Source: Gammaproteobacteria bacterium (GTDB lineage Bacteria; Pseudomonadota; Gammaproteobacteria; Legionellales; Legionellaceae). From it: a stretch of 35,000 nucleotides of DNA. Of this stretch, positions 16,044-24,764 are shown piece after piece; position 1 is the first letter of the stretch; the number at the start of each line of letters is the position of its first letter. Both the position numbers and the translations under genes were made by a program. Below the pieces are notes generated by a model. It saw nothing but the letters and a program-made list of their open reading frames with translations. It had not been told where the DNA came from and did no database searches. The stretch covers positions 1 to 35,000 of the forward strand of contig JASBUZ010000023.1 in assembly GCA_030147635.1 (NCBI GenBank), written 5' to 3'.

Positions 16044-17739
16044 GTTTTTCATGTTTATAAGGCGGTAGAGCGCCTCGACCGGTTTCAATATCTGAGGGTG
16101 CGTGATGCTCCTGGTGATCGTGGTCATGATGGTGATGAACATGGTCATGACAGGCGGCATCAGCATTATAAAGCGCTGTGGCTTGTCTTTTCCAAGACTG
16201 ATGCATCGTGACTCGGTTTTCGGGCTGATTGAAGCTACTGAAACAGCTATCCCACAAAGCAGATAGCAAATAAAACGGCAAAGCAAGTTTATTGATAATC
16301 CATGAGGGTAGGTCTTCGCTGTGGTCGTGCCCTTGAGACTCACTAAGACGCTCGTTGAGTCGCGCATCCAAATCATGTGAATGGGTGTGTTTAAAGAAAT
16401 AATGCACATCTTCGAAGCCTTCACTTAAGCTGCCAAGAAATGCCGAGAAGTATTTAGATAGCCCTGGAATTCTGTCGGCTGTGACGCCAATACTGATTAG
16501 ATGCCCAATAAACAACAGATAACGGAGCGGTAAAACCACAAACACCAAGGCAAGTCGGAAAGGGTTTAGCCATTGTAAGACATTTTCTTTTTGCCAGAGG
16601 TGATTGAAGGTATTACTGAGCGCTTCTTTCAGAGGCTTGATACTGAGGTCGTTATTGTTTTCATCCGTGAGCTCATCAATCATAGTGAGCGTTTCACTAG
16701 AATTTTCGAAGTTGAATACAACGGCCGAAAGTCCAGTAATAATTGGATGCATGACGCCCATGACAAAAGTTGGAACCCGTTTCATCCAGCCAAAGAGTGG
16801 GGGGACTTCTTGTGCAATAGTCCACCAAGTGCCTGCAGTACAAATGGTGAGTGTGAGTGCCATCGCAAACAAAAGGCTTGCGGTGATTGCCATACCAATG
16901 TTTTTCAGGGAAAACGGATCTTTTTGTAAGTTGTTTCTCAGTTTGCGATACCAAGCAAGAATAGTATCGTTTGCCATCAGGTTGGTGATGGCGTTATAGG
17001 TTAAAAGTCCATAGGCAAGCCCCGCAACAGCTGACATGGGTGCGATAATAATAGGCCATAGTGCAAAGGGTATCGCTGAGAGGATAGGGATGATGGTGAA
17101 GGCTTCAACTAAAAGATAGGTGGTCCCAAAGCCCATAAATATACTGGTGATGATGCTAAAGAGCTGAATGTTGAATAGAGGGGCGCGGCGCTTCATATAG
17201 CGCTCTTGAAACTGCTTGTGTAGAGATGGCTTTCCGCCGGGTTGCTTGGCATGCAGCCACTCATACAACGCTTTGGCATAAGGGCTGTCAGAGGATTCGT
17301 CATATTCTTCTGCACTAATTTGCTCGGAAAAGAGTTTTTCAAGCTCATCGAGTGTTTTGGTGTCATTGGCCTTCAAAGCTTCTTCATAACGTTTACGAAA
17401 AGCAGAAACCTTTTCTGTTGTAAGATCGTTATCTTTAAAGTGTGCTTTTAAAAATTCTCGCGCTAATTGATGCTTGAAATAGTTTTTAGTAAATAGTTTG
17501 TCAAAGGCGCGCTCGAGGTTTTGTTTGTAAATTTCACCCTCGTAAGACACCGATAAAACAAACGAGATAAGCGCTGGAATTAAGGCAGGCCACAGTGCAT
17601 ACATACCCCCAAAGCTAAGCAAGCCTAAAATGAGGCTCGCGCCTGCTGCGAGTATCGAGAGCGTGAAGCGATAGAGTAGTTTTTTGATGTATTCGAAGTT
17701 TAAATACTGTTTGCGTAGCTTTTTTAGTGTGTCGAACAT
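15967..17739 (-). CDS. His-rich polytopic membrane protein downstream of a Fur box, candidate metal transporter
   Basis: The start at 17739 is chosen over a GTG 39 bases upstream because the GTG has no ribosome binding site. The 590-residue protein has several hydrophobic segments: a pair at about 25-65, a pair near 200-250, further ones near 285-350 and one near 400. Between and after them are His clusters: HTHSHD near 453, GHDHSED near 470, and a dense block near 529-546 alternating His and Asp. The final 30 residues are Pro-rich. His-rich loops commonly bind transition metals. With the Fur box at 17790-17804 this implies iron-responsive expression and a role in iron or related metal movement. 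Legionella MavN/IroT, a Fur-regulated polytopic vacuolar iron transporter, is a possible homologue, but I cannot confirm this from memory. No CDF or ZIP signature is visible. Confidence 0.82.
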   Translation of the reverse strand: MFDTLKKLRKQYLNFEYIKKLLYRFTLSILAAGASLILGLLSFGGMYALWPALIPALISFVLSVSYEGEIYKQNLERAFDKLFTKNYFKHQLAREFLKAHFKDNDLTTEKVSAFRKRYEEALKANDTKTLDELEKLFSEQISAEEYDESSDSPYAKALYEWLHAKQPGGKPSLHKQFQERYMKRRAPLFNIQLFSIITSIFMGFGTTYLLVEAFTIIPILSAIPFALWPIIIAPMSAVAGLAYGLLTYNAITNLMANDTILAWYRKLRNNLQKDPFSLKNIGMAITASLLFAMALTLTICTAGTWWTIAQEVPPLFGWMKRVPTFVMGVMHPIITGLSAVVFNFENSSETLTMIDELTDENNNDLSIKPLKEALSNTFNHLWQKENVLQWLNPFRLALVFVVLPLRYLLFIGHLISIGVTADRIPGLSKYFSAFLGSLSEGFEDVHYFFKHTHSHDLDARLNERLSESQGHDHSEDLPSWIINKLALPFYLLSALWDSCFSSFNQPENRVTMHQSWKRQATALYNADAACHDHVHHHHDHDHQEHHAPSDIETGRGALPPYKHEKPIAGPTPAPSSSPVTPEPARYPSIV

Positions 17740-17789
17740 CAGATAGTAACGCCTTATACAACAAATAAGAGGTGACACTTTATATCAAA

Positions 17790-17804
17790 TGAGAATGATT
17801 ATCA
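17790..17804 (-). promoter_or_regulatory. Fur box upstream of the His-rich membrane protein
   Basis: TGAGAATGATTATCA matches the 7-1-7 Fur consensus TGATAAT-n-ATTATCA at 13 of 14 specified positions. It lies 51-65 bases upstream of the minus-strand ATG at 17739. The minus-strand TTGATA and TATAAA nearby could form an overlapping promoter, although their 15-base spacing is short. Iron-loaded Fur would be expected to repress the membrane protein gene. The site is 140 bases from the divergent ATP-grasp gene, so control of that gene is less likely. Confidence 0.8.
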
Positions 17805-17885
17805 ATTAGGATGAGATGATGGAAAATATTTTCACCTTACCTGGATTTTTTTTAAATTATTAATATAATTAATATACATATTGTC

Positions 17886-17891
17886 TATAAT
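17886..17891 (+). promoter_or_regulatory. Candidate -10 box for the RimK-like gene
   Basis: TATAAT lies 52 bases upstream of the ATG at 17944, preceded by a very AT-rich stretch (about 17841-17880) that could act as an UP-like element. No TTGACA-like box is seen at 17 bases. Confidence 0.4.
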
Positions 17892-17943
17892 TTAACAGTA
17901 TTCATTGTGTGGGCTGCGGCATTGATTAAGTCTAGGGGGCGGA

Positions 17944-18870
17944 ATGGACGGGTGGATTTTATATCGTTATTCACAGCAAGAAATTGGTAAAGATGCAAAA
18001 ACCCACGGCCTAAACCGCCTTCTAGTATCAGCAACCCAAAAAGCCATGAACCTTACTTTTTATGCGCCCAAGCAATTTGAGATGCTGGTGACCCCAGGAG
18101 AGTGCGCGACGGTTATTTTAGACGAATCACGTGTGACTTTACCAGATTTTATTATTCCGCGTTTATTTGAGAATATTTCTTACCATGGCCTGGCTTTGCT
18201 ACGTCACTTCGAAAATTTAGGCATTTATGTTTGCAATGGAGCGGATGCCATTGAAGCTGCTGATGATAAGATGCATACCATACAGTGCTTGAATCATGCC
18301 CATATTCCAGTGCCTAAAACGATGCTGTTGAAAGAGCCCCTATCCATGAAGCATATTCGCTCTGAAATTGGCTTCCCGCTTGTAATTAAAGTGATTTCAG
18401 GGAATCAGGGGGTGGGTGTACACCTTTGTGAGTCAGAGTCGGCGCTAGATGAGCTCATGGGGATTTTTTTACATCGCATAGAGCAACACCCCATGTTAAT
18501 ACAAGAGTTGATTTCAGACAGTTATGGGCGAGACCTGCGAGTCATTGTGATTGGAGGTGAAGCGGTTGCTTGCATGAAGCGTACTGCTTCTGGCGGATTT
18601 AGAGCAAACTATGCGCGGGGTGGAAAGGTTGAAGCGCATCCTATGACGCCCGAAATCAAAGCACTGGCTGAAGCCTCAGCCAAAGCGCTCAACTTGGAGT
18701 TTGCAGGTATTGATTTGTTGTTCGATAAAGGTGCTTTCAAGGTGTGTGAAATCAATGCGACTCCAGCTTTTAAAGGAATTGAACTGGCAACCAAGGCTGA
18801 TATTGCGGGTCAATTGTTAGACTACATTTCTGCCGTGGTTGCCAAGCGAAAATCACTCCTTTGCCCGTGA
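17944..18870 (+). CDS. RimK-family ATP-grasp amino-acid ligase
   Basis: The 308-residue protein matches E. coli RimK through the ATP-grasp core: [31 protein letters not shown], the glycine loop [26 protein letters not shown], and the metal-binding [13 protein letters not shown]. RimK adds glutamate to the C-terminus of ribosomal protein S6; other family members join different amino acids to proteins or small molecules, so the substrate is open. Its N-terminal 80 residues are less RimK-like. An AGGGGGCGGA site directly precedes the ATG. The 3' end overlaps efp by 18 bases on the opposite strand. The neighbouring efp and epmB suggest, but do not prove, a translation-related target. Confidence 0.85.
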   Translation: MDGWILYRYSQQEIGKDAKTHGLNRLLVSATQKAMNLTFYAPKQFEMLVTPGECATVILDESRVTLPDFIIPRLFENISYHGLALLRHFENLGIYVCNGADAIEAADDKMHTIQCLNHAHIPVPKTMLLKEPLSMKHIRSEIGFPLVIKVISGNQGVGVHLCESESALDELMGIFLHRIEQHPMLIQELISDSYGRDLRVIVIGGEAVACMKRTASGGFRANYARGGKVEAHPMTPEIKALAEASAKALNLEFAGIDLLFDKGAFKVCEINATPAFKGIELATKADIAGQLLDYISAVVAKRKSLLCP

Positions 18871-19422
18871 AACGTACTCACCGGTGCGGGTGTCCACTTT
18901 AATCAATTCACCCGTCTGAATAAACAAAGGCACACGTACGACAGCCCCTGTTTCAAGCGTTGCAGGCTTACCGCCACCGCCTGAGGTGTCGCCTCGGAGG
19001 CCTGGATCGGTTTCGGTAATGGTTAAAACTACAAAGTTTGGAGAAACCACTTGTAATGGCTCGTTATTCCAAAGCGTAACTGTGCAGGTATCTTCAGGTT
19101 TAATCCAGGCAACAGCAGCTTCAACCGCTTTAGCATCTGCCATGTATTGCTCGAAGGTGTCAGGCACCATAAAATGCCAGTGCTCACCATCGTTATAGAG
19201 ATATTGCATTTCCATCTCTACGACATCGGCAGCAGGCACCGATTCGCCTGATTTATAGGTGCGCTCGACTACGCGTCCTGTTTTTAAATTACGGATTTTA
19301 ACGCGCGTAAATGCTTGGCCTTTACCTGGTTTTACAAATTCGCACTCGATAATATTACATGGTGCTTGATCAACCATTATTTTCAGGCCATTTTTAAATT
19401 CATTGGTGTTATAGTTTGCCAT
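18853..19422 (-). CDS. efp: Translation elongation factor P
   Basis: EF-P enters the ribosomal E site and rescues ribosomes stalled at polyproline. The 189-residue protein begins [16 protein letters not shown], and the modified lysine sits in [10 protein letters not shown]. Later motifs [13 protein letters not shown]-like and [18 protein letters not shown] are diagnostic. An upstream ATG three codons earlier lies only two bases after GGAG, so the ATG at 19422 is preferred, eleven bases from it. The KPGKGQ loop and the divergent epmB show that it belongs to the beta-lysine modification class. EpmA, the ligase that completes the modification, is not in this window. Confidence 0.98.
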   Translation of the reverse strand: MANYNTNEFKNGLKIMVDQAPCNIIECEFVKPGKGQAFTRVKIRNLKTGRVVERTYKSGESVPAADVVEMEMQYLYNDGEHWHFMVPDTFEQYMADAKAVEAAVAWIKPEDTCTVTLWNNEPLQVVSPNFVVLTITETDPGLRGDTSGGGGKPATLETGAVVRVPLFIQTGELIKVDTRTGEYVSRAKE

Positions 19423-19504
19423 TTGGTGCATGACTCCACAGTTGAGATATTAAAGCTGTTTCGCTAGAGTGCATGCAGTTTATCAAGATTGAGTTAATTT
19501 TTGA

Positions 19505-20491
19505 ATGCAAGACATTATTTACAAACCTTGGCAGGCCATTTTAAGCGAAGGTTTTTCATCCTCTGCTGAGCTGCTTCGGTTTTTAGAGATACCGATTGAG
19601 CATGCGCATACTGAAGCTGAGCACTTGTTTAAAACTCGGGTGCCACGTGGGTTTGCAAAGAAAATGGTGCGTGGCAATGTGCGTGATCCTTTGCTACGGC
19701 AAGTGCTTGCTGTGAAAGAAGAGCTGATATCTGCCGAATCCTTTATCAAAGATCCTTTGCATGAAGCCTTGCATAATCCAGTTCCAGGTTTAATCCATAA
19801 ATATCATGGACGCGTTTTGTTAACTGTGACCGGTGCTTGTGCAGTTAACTGCCGCTTTTGCTTTAGGCGTCACTTTCCATACGATGCCAACAACCCCGGC
19901 AGGCAGGGTTGGCAAGCGGTTTTTGATTATATTCGTACAAATCCGAGTATTCATGAAGTGATTTTAAGCGGTGGAGACCCACTGTTGGCGCCAGATACAA
20001 CGCTTGCTTTCTTGTTTGATGCGCTCACAGACATTCTTCATGTGAAAACACTTCGTATACACACGCGCCTGCCGGTTGTTTTGCCTGAGCGTGTAGATGA
20101 AGCTTTCTGTCAGTTACTCGACAAGCAACGCTTTAAAAAAGTGGTGGTACTGCACAGTAATCACCCCAACGAGTTGGGGGCTGATGTTGCACGTGCTTGT
20201 GGCGCACTTCACGAGGTGGGCTGTGTCCTGTTGAATCAGTCGGTATTACTCCGAGGCGTAAATCATGATGCTGAAACCCTGGTTGCACTGAGTGAGCGGC
20301 TTTGGGCATGTGGGGTGTTGCCTTATTACTTGCATCTTTTGGATAAAGTGGAGGGTGCCAGTCATTTTGAGGTGGCACTATCTGAAGGTAAGCAGTTGGT
20401 AGAGTTCATGCGTGCGCACCTACCAGGCTATCTTGTGCCACGCTTTGTGACAGAAATTTCAGGAGAAAAGAGCAAGTGCCATCTCAGCTAA
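19505..20491 (+). CDS. epmB: EF-P beta-lysylation protein EpmB (lysine 2,3-aminomutase type)
   Basis: EpmB is a radical SAM, PLP-dependent enzyme converting (S)-alpha-lysine to (R)-beta-lysine, which EpmA attaches to EF-P. The 328-residue protein has the cluster motif CAVNCRFCFRRHFPY (Cys-x3-Cys-x2-Cys) near residue 117, SGGDPLLAPD near 160, and the PLP-binding region in the C-terminal part (YYLHLLDKVEGASHFEV). Length fits EpmB and is shorter than clostridial lysine aminomutase. It is divergent from efp with an 82-base gap, an arrangement known from other gammaproteobacteria. Confidence 0.95.
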   Translation: MQDIIYKPWQAILSEGFSSSAELLRFLEIPIEHAHTEAEHLFKTRVPRGFAKKMVRGNVRDPLLRQVLAVKEELISAESFIKDPLHEALHNPVPGLIHKYHGRVLLTVTGACAVNCRFCFRRHFPYDANNPGRQGWQAVFDYIRTNPSIHEVILSGGDPLLAPDTTLAFLFDALTDILHVKTLRIHTRLPVVLPERVDEAFCQLLDKQRFKKVVVLHSNHPNELGADVARACGALHEVGCVLLNQSVLLRGVNHDAETLVALSERLWACGVLPYYLHLLDKVEGASHFEVALSEGKQLVEFMRAHLPGYLVPRFVTEISGEKSKCHLS

Positions 20492-20504
20492 ACCACGCCA
20501 AATG

Positions 20505-20513
20505 TGCTATAAT
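20505..20513 (+). promoter_or_regulatory. Extended -10 promoter for the 20564 gene
   Basis: TGCTATAAT is a perfect extended -10 (TGn-TATAAT), 50 bases upstream of the start at 20564. Extended -10 promoters can work without a good -35, and none is seen. Confidence 0.55.
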
Positions 20514-20563
20514 TGAAGCACAAGGGTAAATTATTGCGCGTACGACTTTAAAAGGAGTTTGAT

Positions 20564-21340
20564 GTGGCAACAAATCGAATGGAACCCAATCAAATACCAG
20601 CGCCACCGGCCAGTGATGGGGATAAGTATGAGCGAAGACGGGCCAGCGTTCTAAAGATTGCGCTCAAAAAGCAAAAAATTCAAAAGTTGGCGCGTGCGCT
20701 GATTGATGCACATCTTAAATCTCAACCAGCAAAACCAGGCGAAAAGGCACAGTTGTTGGCATTGCTTTCTAGTGGAGATGCGCCGGTTTATCACCGAGCA
20801 ATGCCCCTTGAAGCCAAGCTCCGGGACAGTGAAAATACCAAGATAAGGCGTTTAGTCTCAAGCCTTGAGCGAGAGCGTAAGCGTCTACATGGGGTGATGG
20901 ATACATATTTTCCCCGTGAAAGGCGCCCAAACCAAGATTTACTCTGGGCTTTTGTGAGCCTTGTGGTGGCCCCGTTATTTTTGCCTGTGATTTCGATTAC
21001 GCCGTATTTTGCATTTTTACTCATTGTGCCTCCGCTCTTTTTTGTTGGGCGGAAAATTTGGCGTTTTTTCAACGACCTTGCTCCCTATGATTTTAGTCTG
21101 AAGTCCTATGGCGTTACCCCCGAAGAGTACAAAGATATTTTAGGCTCAGAAAGTGAGAATTTATCAGCGCATCGTGCGGCGAAATCCACTTCTCCCTATC
21201 GACACAAAAAACCAGATACAGCCATGCCTGGTGACCCTTCGGAAAGACCCGGTTTTTTCAAAGGGGAACAGGACTCAAGCAGTAGCGGAGGCAAGTCACT
21301 TCCCTCCTCATCAAGTAACCCAAACACTGGGCCAACCTAG
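20564..21340 (+). CDS. Unknown protein with a central membrane hairpin and Ser-rich tail
   Basis: No family recognised. GTG at 20564 follows GGAG (20554-20557) by six bases. The 258-residue protein has a basic, helical N-terminal half (RRRASVLKIALKKQKIQKL), two closely spaced hydrophobic segments at about 124-165 (LLWAFVSLVVAPLFLPVI and FAFLLIVPPLFFVG), and a polar C-terminal tail rich in Ser, Gly, Pro and Lys. A membrane hairpin with both ends in one compartment is likely. It has its own extended -10 promoter and is followed 54 bases later by a gene of similar layout. Such layouts occur among effectors of intracellular bacteria, but no secretion signal is proven. Confidence 0.8.
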   Translation: MATNRMEPNQIPAPPASDGDKYERRRASVLKIALKKQKIQKLARALIDAHLKSQPAKPGEKAQLLALLSSGDAPVYHRAMPLEAKLRDSENTKIRRLVSSLERERKRLHGVMDTYFPRERRPNQDLLWAFVSLVVAPLFLPVISITPYFAFLLIVPPLFFVGRKIWRFFNDLAPYDFSLKSYGVTPEEYKDILGSESENLSAHRAAKSTSPYRHKKPDTAMPGDPSERPGFFKGEQDSSSSGGKSLPSSSSNPNTGPT

Positions 21341-21394
21341 CTGTCAAAAATGGTCTACAATTAGTTTATAAGACGAGTTAGAGAGGATTGTGGG

Positions 21395-22222
21395 ATGGCA
21401 TATACTCAGACCAACTTAGACAAAGAGCAGCTCGAAGAGTTTAATCGACTGAAAAAAGACGTAGAAAATGCGGCAAGAGAGCTGTATGCAGCAAGGGAAA
21501 GAGAGGCGGCCGCGGGTGGTTTTTCTGCGTATAACAAAGACGAACTAGAAACCGAAAAAAAAGCGTGGCTGGATGACGATGAGCTTGCGGGAGACGCTGA
21601 TATTTATCATAAGGCACCGCCTGCAGCAGCCTATACCTGGCCCGGTTCTGAGTCTCGAGTAGCCGCGGAAAAACTCAGGCATGCCCAAGACCAGCTTCAG
21701 ACTTATGCTGATAAGCGCTGTAATACATTTTCGGGAGATAAAGCCAAAAGCTTTACTGGGAGACATAGTGGGAAGTTATTCGGTGCTTGCTTAGCAATAG
21801 GGACATTCGTGCCGATTCCCTTTGCGGTGCCTATGGCGCTCTATTATGGGTATAGGGCTACAAAAGATTCAGTGGTTGATGGGGTGAAAGGCGCCTATTA
21901 TGGCGAGCCTGATTATAGCTTGGAGAGCCATGGCCAAGGCTCCGATTTGCAGGAGGTGATGAAAGAAGGTGATAAACCTCAAGAGCAAGAGCCAACCACG
22001 AAGCAGCAATCAAAGCCTTCGCAGGAAGGGCAGACACCTCAAGCACATCGTTCTGAGATGCCTTCCAGTCATTCTCCTAGTGCATCGAAATCTGGAACGA
22101 AGGTATCAGATAGGCTTCGTACAGAGATTGAGGGATTAGATCAAAAACAACGAGAGCAACGCAAGCCCAGTAACAGAGGGACACCTAATGCTGAGCCTAA
22201 TACTCCTAGTGCTCGTAGGTAG
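21395..22222 (+). CDS. Unknown protein: N-terminal coiled coil, hydrophobic centre, disordered tail
   Basis: No family recognised. The 275-residue protein begins with a charged coiled-coil-like helix (about 8-38, KEQLEEFNRLKKDVENAARE), then a polar region, a Gly-rich hydrophobic segment near 127-152 (LFGACLAIGTFVPIPFAVPM) that could enter a membrane, and about 100 C-terminal residues rich in Gln, Ser, Pro and Lys that look disordered. GAGAGGA precedes the ATG. The layout parallels the preceding gene (polar N-terminus, central hydrophobic segment, disordered tail) though I see no clear sequence identity between them. It ends 88 bases before fadE. Confidence 0.8.
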   Translation: MAYTQTNLDKEQLEEFNRLKKDVENAARELYAAREREAAAGGFSAYNKDELETEKKAWLDDDELAGDADIYHKAPPAAAYTWPGSESRVAAEKLRHAQDQLQTYADKRCNTFSGDKAKSFTGRHSGKLFGACLAIGTFVPIPFAVPMALYYGYRATKDSVVDGVKGAYYGEPDYSLESHGQGSDLQEVMKEGDKPQEQEPTTKQQSKPSQEGQTPQAHRSEMPSSHSPSASKSGTKVSDRLRTEIEGLDQKQREQRKPSNRGTPNAEPNTPSARR

Positions 22223-22310
22223 TAATTGCATTGTCTTTGCCATAGTTTTCTTGCTTCATGCGTTATATACTGGGCGACTTTTATGACGTATGGATTAAGG
22301 ACAGAAGGAC

Positions 22311-24752
22311 ATGGCACTGACATTTTTTCTCTTGTATGTAATATTCACGCTGGTTGTTGTTGCGCGAGGTGTTAAAGCTTTAGTTTGGGAAGTAGGAAGT
22401 GTAGTTTACCTCTTGCTCGCAAGCGTCGGCGGTTTACTTGCTTGGCTGCCAGGGTTAATACTTTGGATTGCGATTCCAGGTGTTATCGTTTTAAGGCGTG
22501 TACCACTCTTGCAAAATCAGTTGGGGAGCTTCATTTTTTCTTGGGCTAAAAAAGCAATTCCCAAACTTTCAAAAACGGAAGAAGAAGCGCTGAATGCTGG
22601 GGATACCTGGATTGAGCAATCTATTTTTCGTGGTGAGCCTGACTGGCAAGGCTTGTCTGAGATTAAAACCGAGCTTACAAAAGAAGAACAAGACTTTTTG
22701 GATAATGAAACCGAAGAGCTGTGTCGCATGCTCAATGATTGGGAAATCACGCAAGCGCAAGATTTACCTGAGCCAGTTTGGCAATACCTCAAAGACAACG
22801 GCTTTTTAGGGCTTGTCATTTCCAAAGAATATGGCGGGAAAGGGTTTTCTGCCCGAGCACACTCAGATGTTGTGATGAAAGTAGCAAGCCGCTCAGGTGT
22901 TGCGGCAGTGACTGTGATGGTTCCAAACTCGCTTGGGCCCGGTGAGCTGCTCCACCACTATGGCACCGATGAGCAGAAAAAACATTATTTACCACGTTTA
23001 GCTAACGGAACCGATATCCCCTGTTTTGCACTCACCGAGCCGGAGGCTGGCAGTGATGCCACTTCTATTCAGGCCGAGGCCATTGTGGTTGAGAAAAAGG
23101 TCGATGGTAAAACCATATTAGGCTTGAACCTTACGCTCAACAAGCGCTGGATTACGCTTGCACCGGTTGCTACTTTAATTGGTCTTGCTGTCAACTTGAA
23201 AGACCCTGATGGGCTTTTGAAAGGCACGGGCAGTGAGGGGATTACCTGTGTCCTGATTCCAAGAGATTCAAAAGGCTTAGATATTGGCAATCGGCACCTA
23301 GCAGCTGAGCAGCCCTTCATGAATGGGACTATTCGTGGCGAAAACGTATTCACGCCAATTACTAATATTATTGGTGGCCAGAAAGAAGCAGGGCGTGGTT
23401 GGCAAATGCTGGTTGAATGCTTGTCCATTGGTCGCTCTATTTCGCTTCCAGCCTTGGGGGCAGCGTCTTCTTCTGTAGCTTATTTAACTACGGGAGCCTT
23501 TGCGCGCTTGCGTCGTCAATTTTCGGTGGAGCTTGCACAGTTTGAAGGGATTGAAGAGAAGCTCGCAGAAATTGCAGGTTTTAACTACATAGCCATGGCG
23601 ACTCGTTTATTAACACTTGCGGCTGTCAATGAAGGTAAGAAACCTTCAGTTGCATCAGCGATTACTAAATATTTTAATACTGAGTTACCACGAGCAGCGC
23701 TTAATGCGGCTATGGATGTGCACGGTGGGCGTGCGGTTGTAGTTGGGCCACGTAATTACTTGACTAACTTTTATCAAGGGATTCCAATTTCGGTGACGGT
23801 GGAAGGGGCAAACATCATGACCCGAAACCTACTGATTTTTGGCCAAGGCTCTATGGCATGTCATCCGTTTTTACGCGATGAGTTCTATGCCATTTCGAAT
23901 GATGATAGTGCGGCATTCCAAGGCTTGCTCGGTAAGCATATTAAATACTTTGTACGTAATATGGCGAAAACGGTTTGTGCAGCATGGACCGGTGGTCGCT
24001 TTATCAACGTGCCAAGTCACCCCATGAAGCGAGAATGTCAAAAACTATCTCGTTTGAGTTATGCGCTGGCTTGGATGTCAGATACTGCTCTGATGATTTT
24101 AGGCGGTGACTTGAAGCGAAAAGAGCGCCTTTCAGCACGGCTTGGCGATGCTTTATCGCACTTGTATTTGGCAATGGCAGTGCTTCGACAAATGGAGCTC
24201 CGTGGTGCCAGTAAAGATGAAGAGGCACATGCAAAATGGGCGTTGGCGTATTGCTTCCATAAAACAACACAAGCGCTACTTGCTGTTTGTCGTAACTTCC
24301 CAGTACGGGTAGTCGGCTATGCGATGCGTTTAATCGCTTTCCCATTGGGTAGTCTGGGTACGCCTTACCCAAGTGATAAAGTTGAGCATCAACTGGCAAA
24401 ATTGATGACTAAGAACAATACTTATCGTGATGGCTTACCAAGTCACATTTACTTAAGTGGTGATAAGAATGAGCCCGTTGATAGAATGGAGCAAGCATTT
24501 CAATTATTGATGGATGCGGTGCCCGTTTATCAGAAAATACGAGGTGCTGGTCGCATGAAGTCGGGTACGGTGAAAGAAAGATTGGCCGAGCATCTTGAGA
24601 AAGGTACAATTACTAAAGATGAGATGGAGCAATTGTTGCAGGTGGAGCGCGCACGTTGGGATGCGATTCAGGTGGATGAATTTACCGCTGAGTCCATGAA
24701 AAACAAAACGTATGCATCAGTGGCAGATACATATAAGAATCCAATCGACTAA
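22311..24752 (+). CDS. fadE: Acyl-CoA dehydrogenase, FadE type
   Basis: FadE carries out the first step of fatty-acid beta-oxidation, making trans-2-enoyl-CoA with an FAD cofactor. At 813 residues it matches the E. coli protein in size, far larger than ordinary acyl-CoA dehydrogenases. Two hydrophobic segments (about 1-65) anchor it in the membrane. The dehydrogenase core has FLGLVISKEYGGKGF near 165, CFALTEPEAGSDA near 240, and a substrate-site segment ISVTVEGANIMTRNLLIFGQG near 490. The FadE-specific C-terminal domain follows. A GAAGGA site precedes the ATG. The next gene starts 12 bases after its stop and is probably cotranscribed. No FadR operator was recognised. Confidence 0.95.
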   Translation: MALTFFLLYVIFTLVVVARGVKALVWEVGSVVYLLLASVGGLLAWLPGLILWIAIPGVIVLRRVPLLQNQLGSFIFSWAKKAIPKLSKTEEEALNAGDTWIEQSIFRGEPDWQGLSEIKTELTKEEQDFLDNETEELCRMLNDWEITQAQDLPEPVWQYLKDNGFLGLVISKEYGGKGFSARAHSDVVMKVASRSGVAAVTVMVPNSLGPGELLHHYGTDEQKKHYLPRLANGTDIPCFALTEPEAGSDATSIQAEAIVVEKKVDGKTILGLNLTLNKRWITLAPVATLIGLAVNLKDPDGLLKGTGSEGITCVLIPRDSKGLDIGNRHLAAEQPFMNGTIRGENVFTPITNIIGGQKEAGRGWQMLVECLSIGRSISLPALGAASSSVAYLTTGAFARLRRQFSVELAQFEGIEEKLAEIAGFNYIAMATRLLTLAAVNEGKKPSVASAITKYFNTELPRAALNAAMDVHGGRAVVVGPRNYLTNFYQGIPISVTVEGANIMTRNLLIFGQGSMACHPFLRDEFYAISNDDSAAFQGLLGKHIKYFVRNMAKTVCAAWTGGRFINVPSHPMKRECQKLSRLSYALAWMSDTALMILGGDLKRKERLSARLGDALSHLYLAMAVLRQMELRGASKDEEAHAKWALAYCFHKTTQALLAVCRNFPVRVVGYAMRLIAFPLGSLGTPYPSDKVEHQLAKLMTKNNTYRDGLPSHIYLSGDKNEPVDRMEQAFQLLMDAVPVYQKIRGAGRMKSGTVKERLAEHLEKGTITKDEMEQLLQVERARWDAIQVDEFTAESMKNKTYASVADTYKNPID

Positions 24753-24764
24753 ATTGGAGGCGGC

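Noticed and set aside
15967-17739. Calling the His-rich protein a CDF or ZIP zinc transporter
   Set aside because: His clusters are suggestive, but the membrane segments show no conserved signature of those families.
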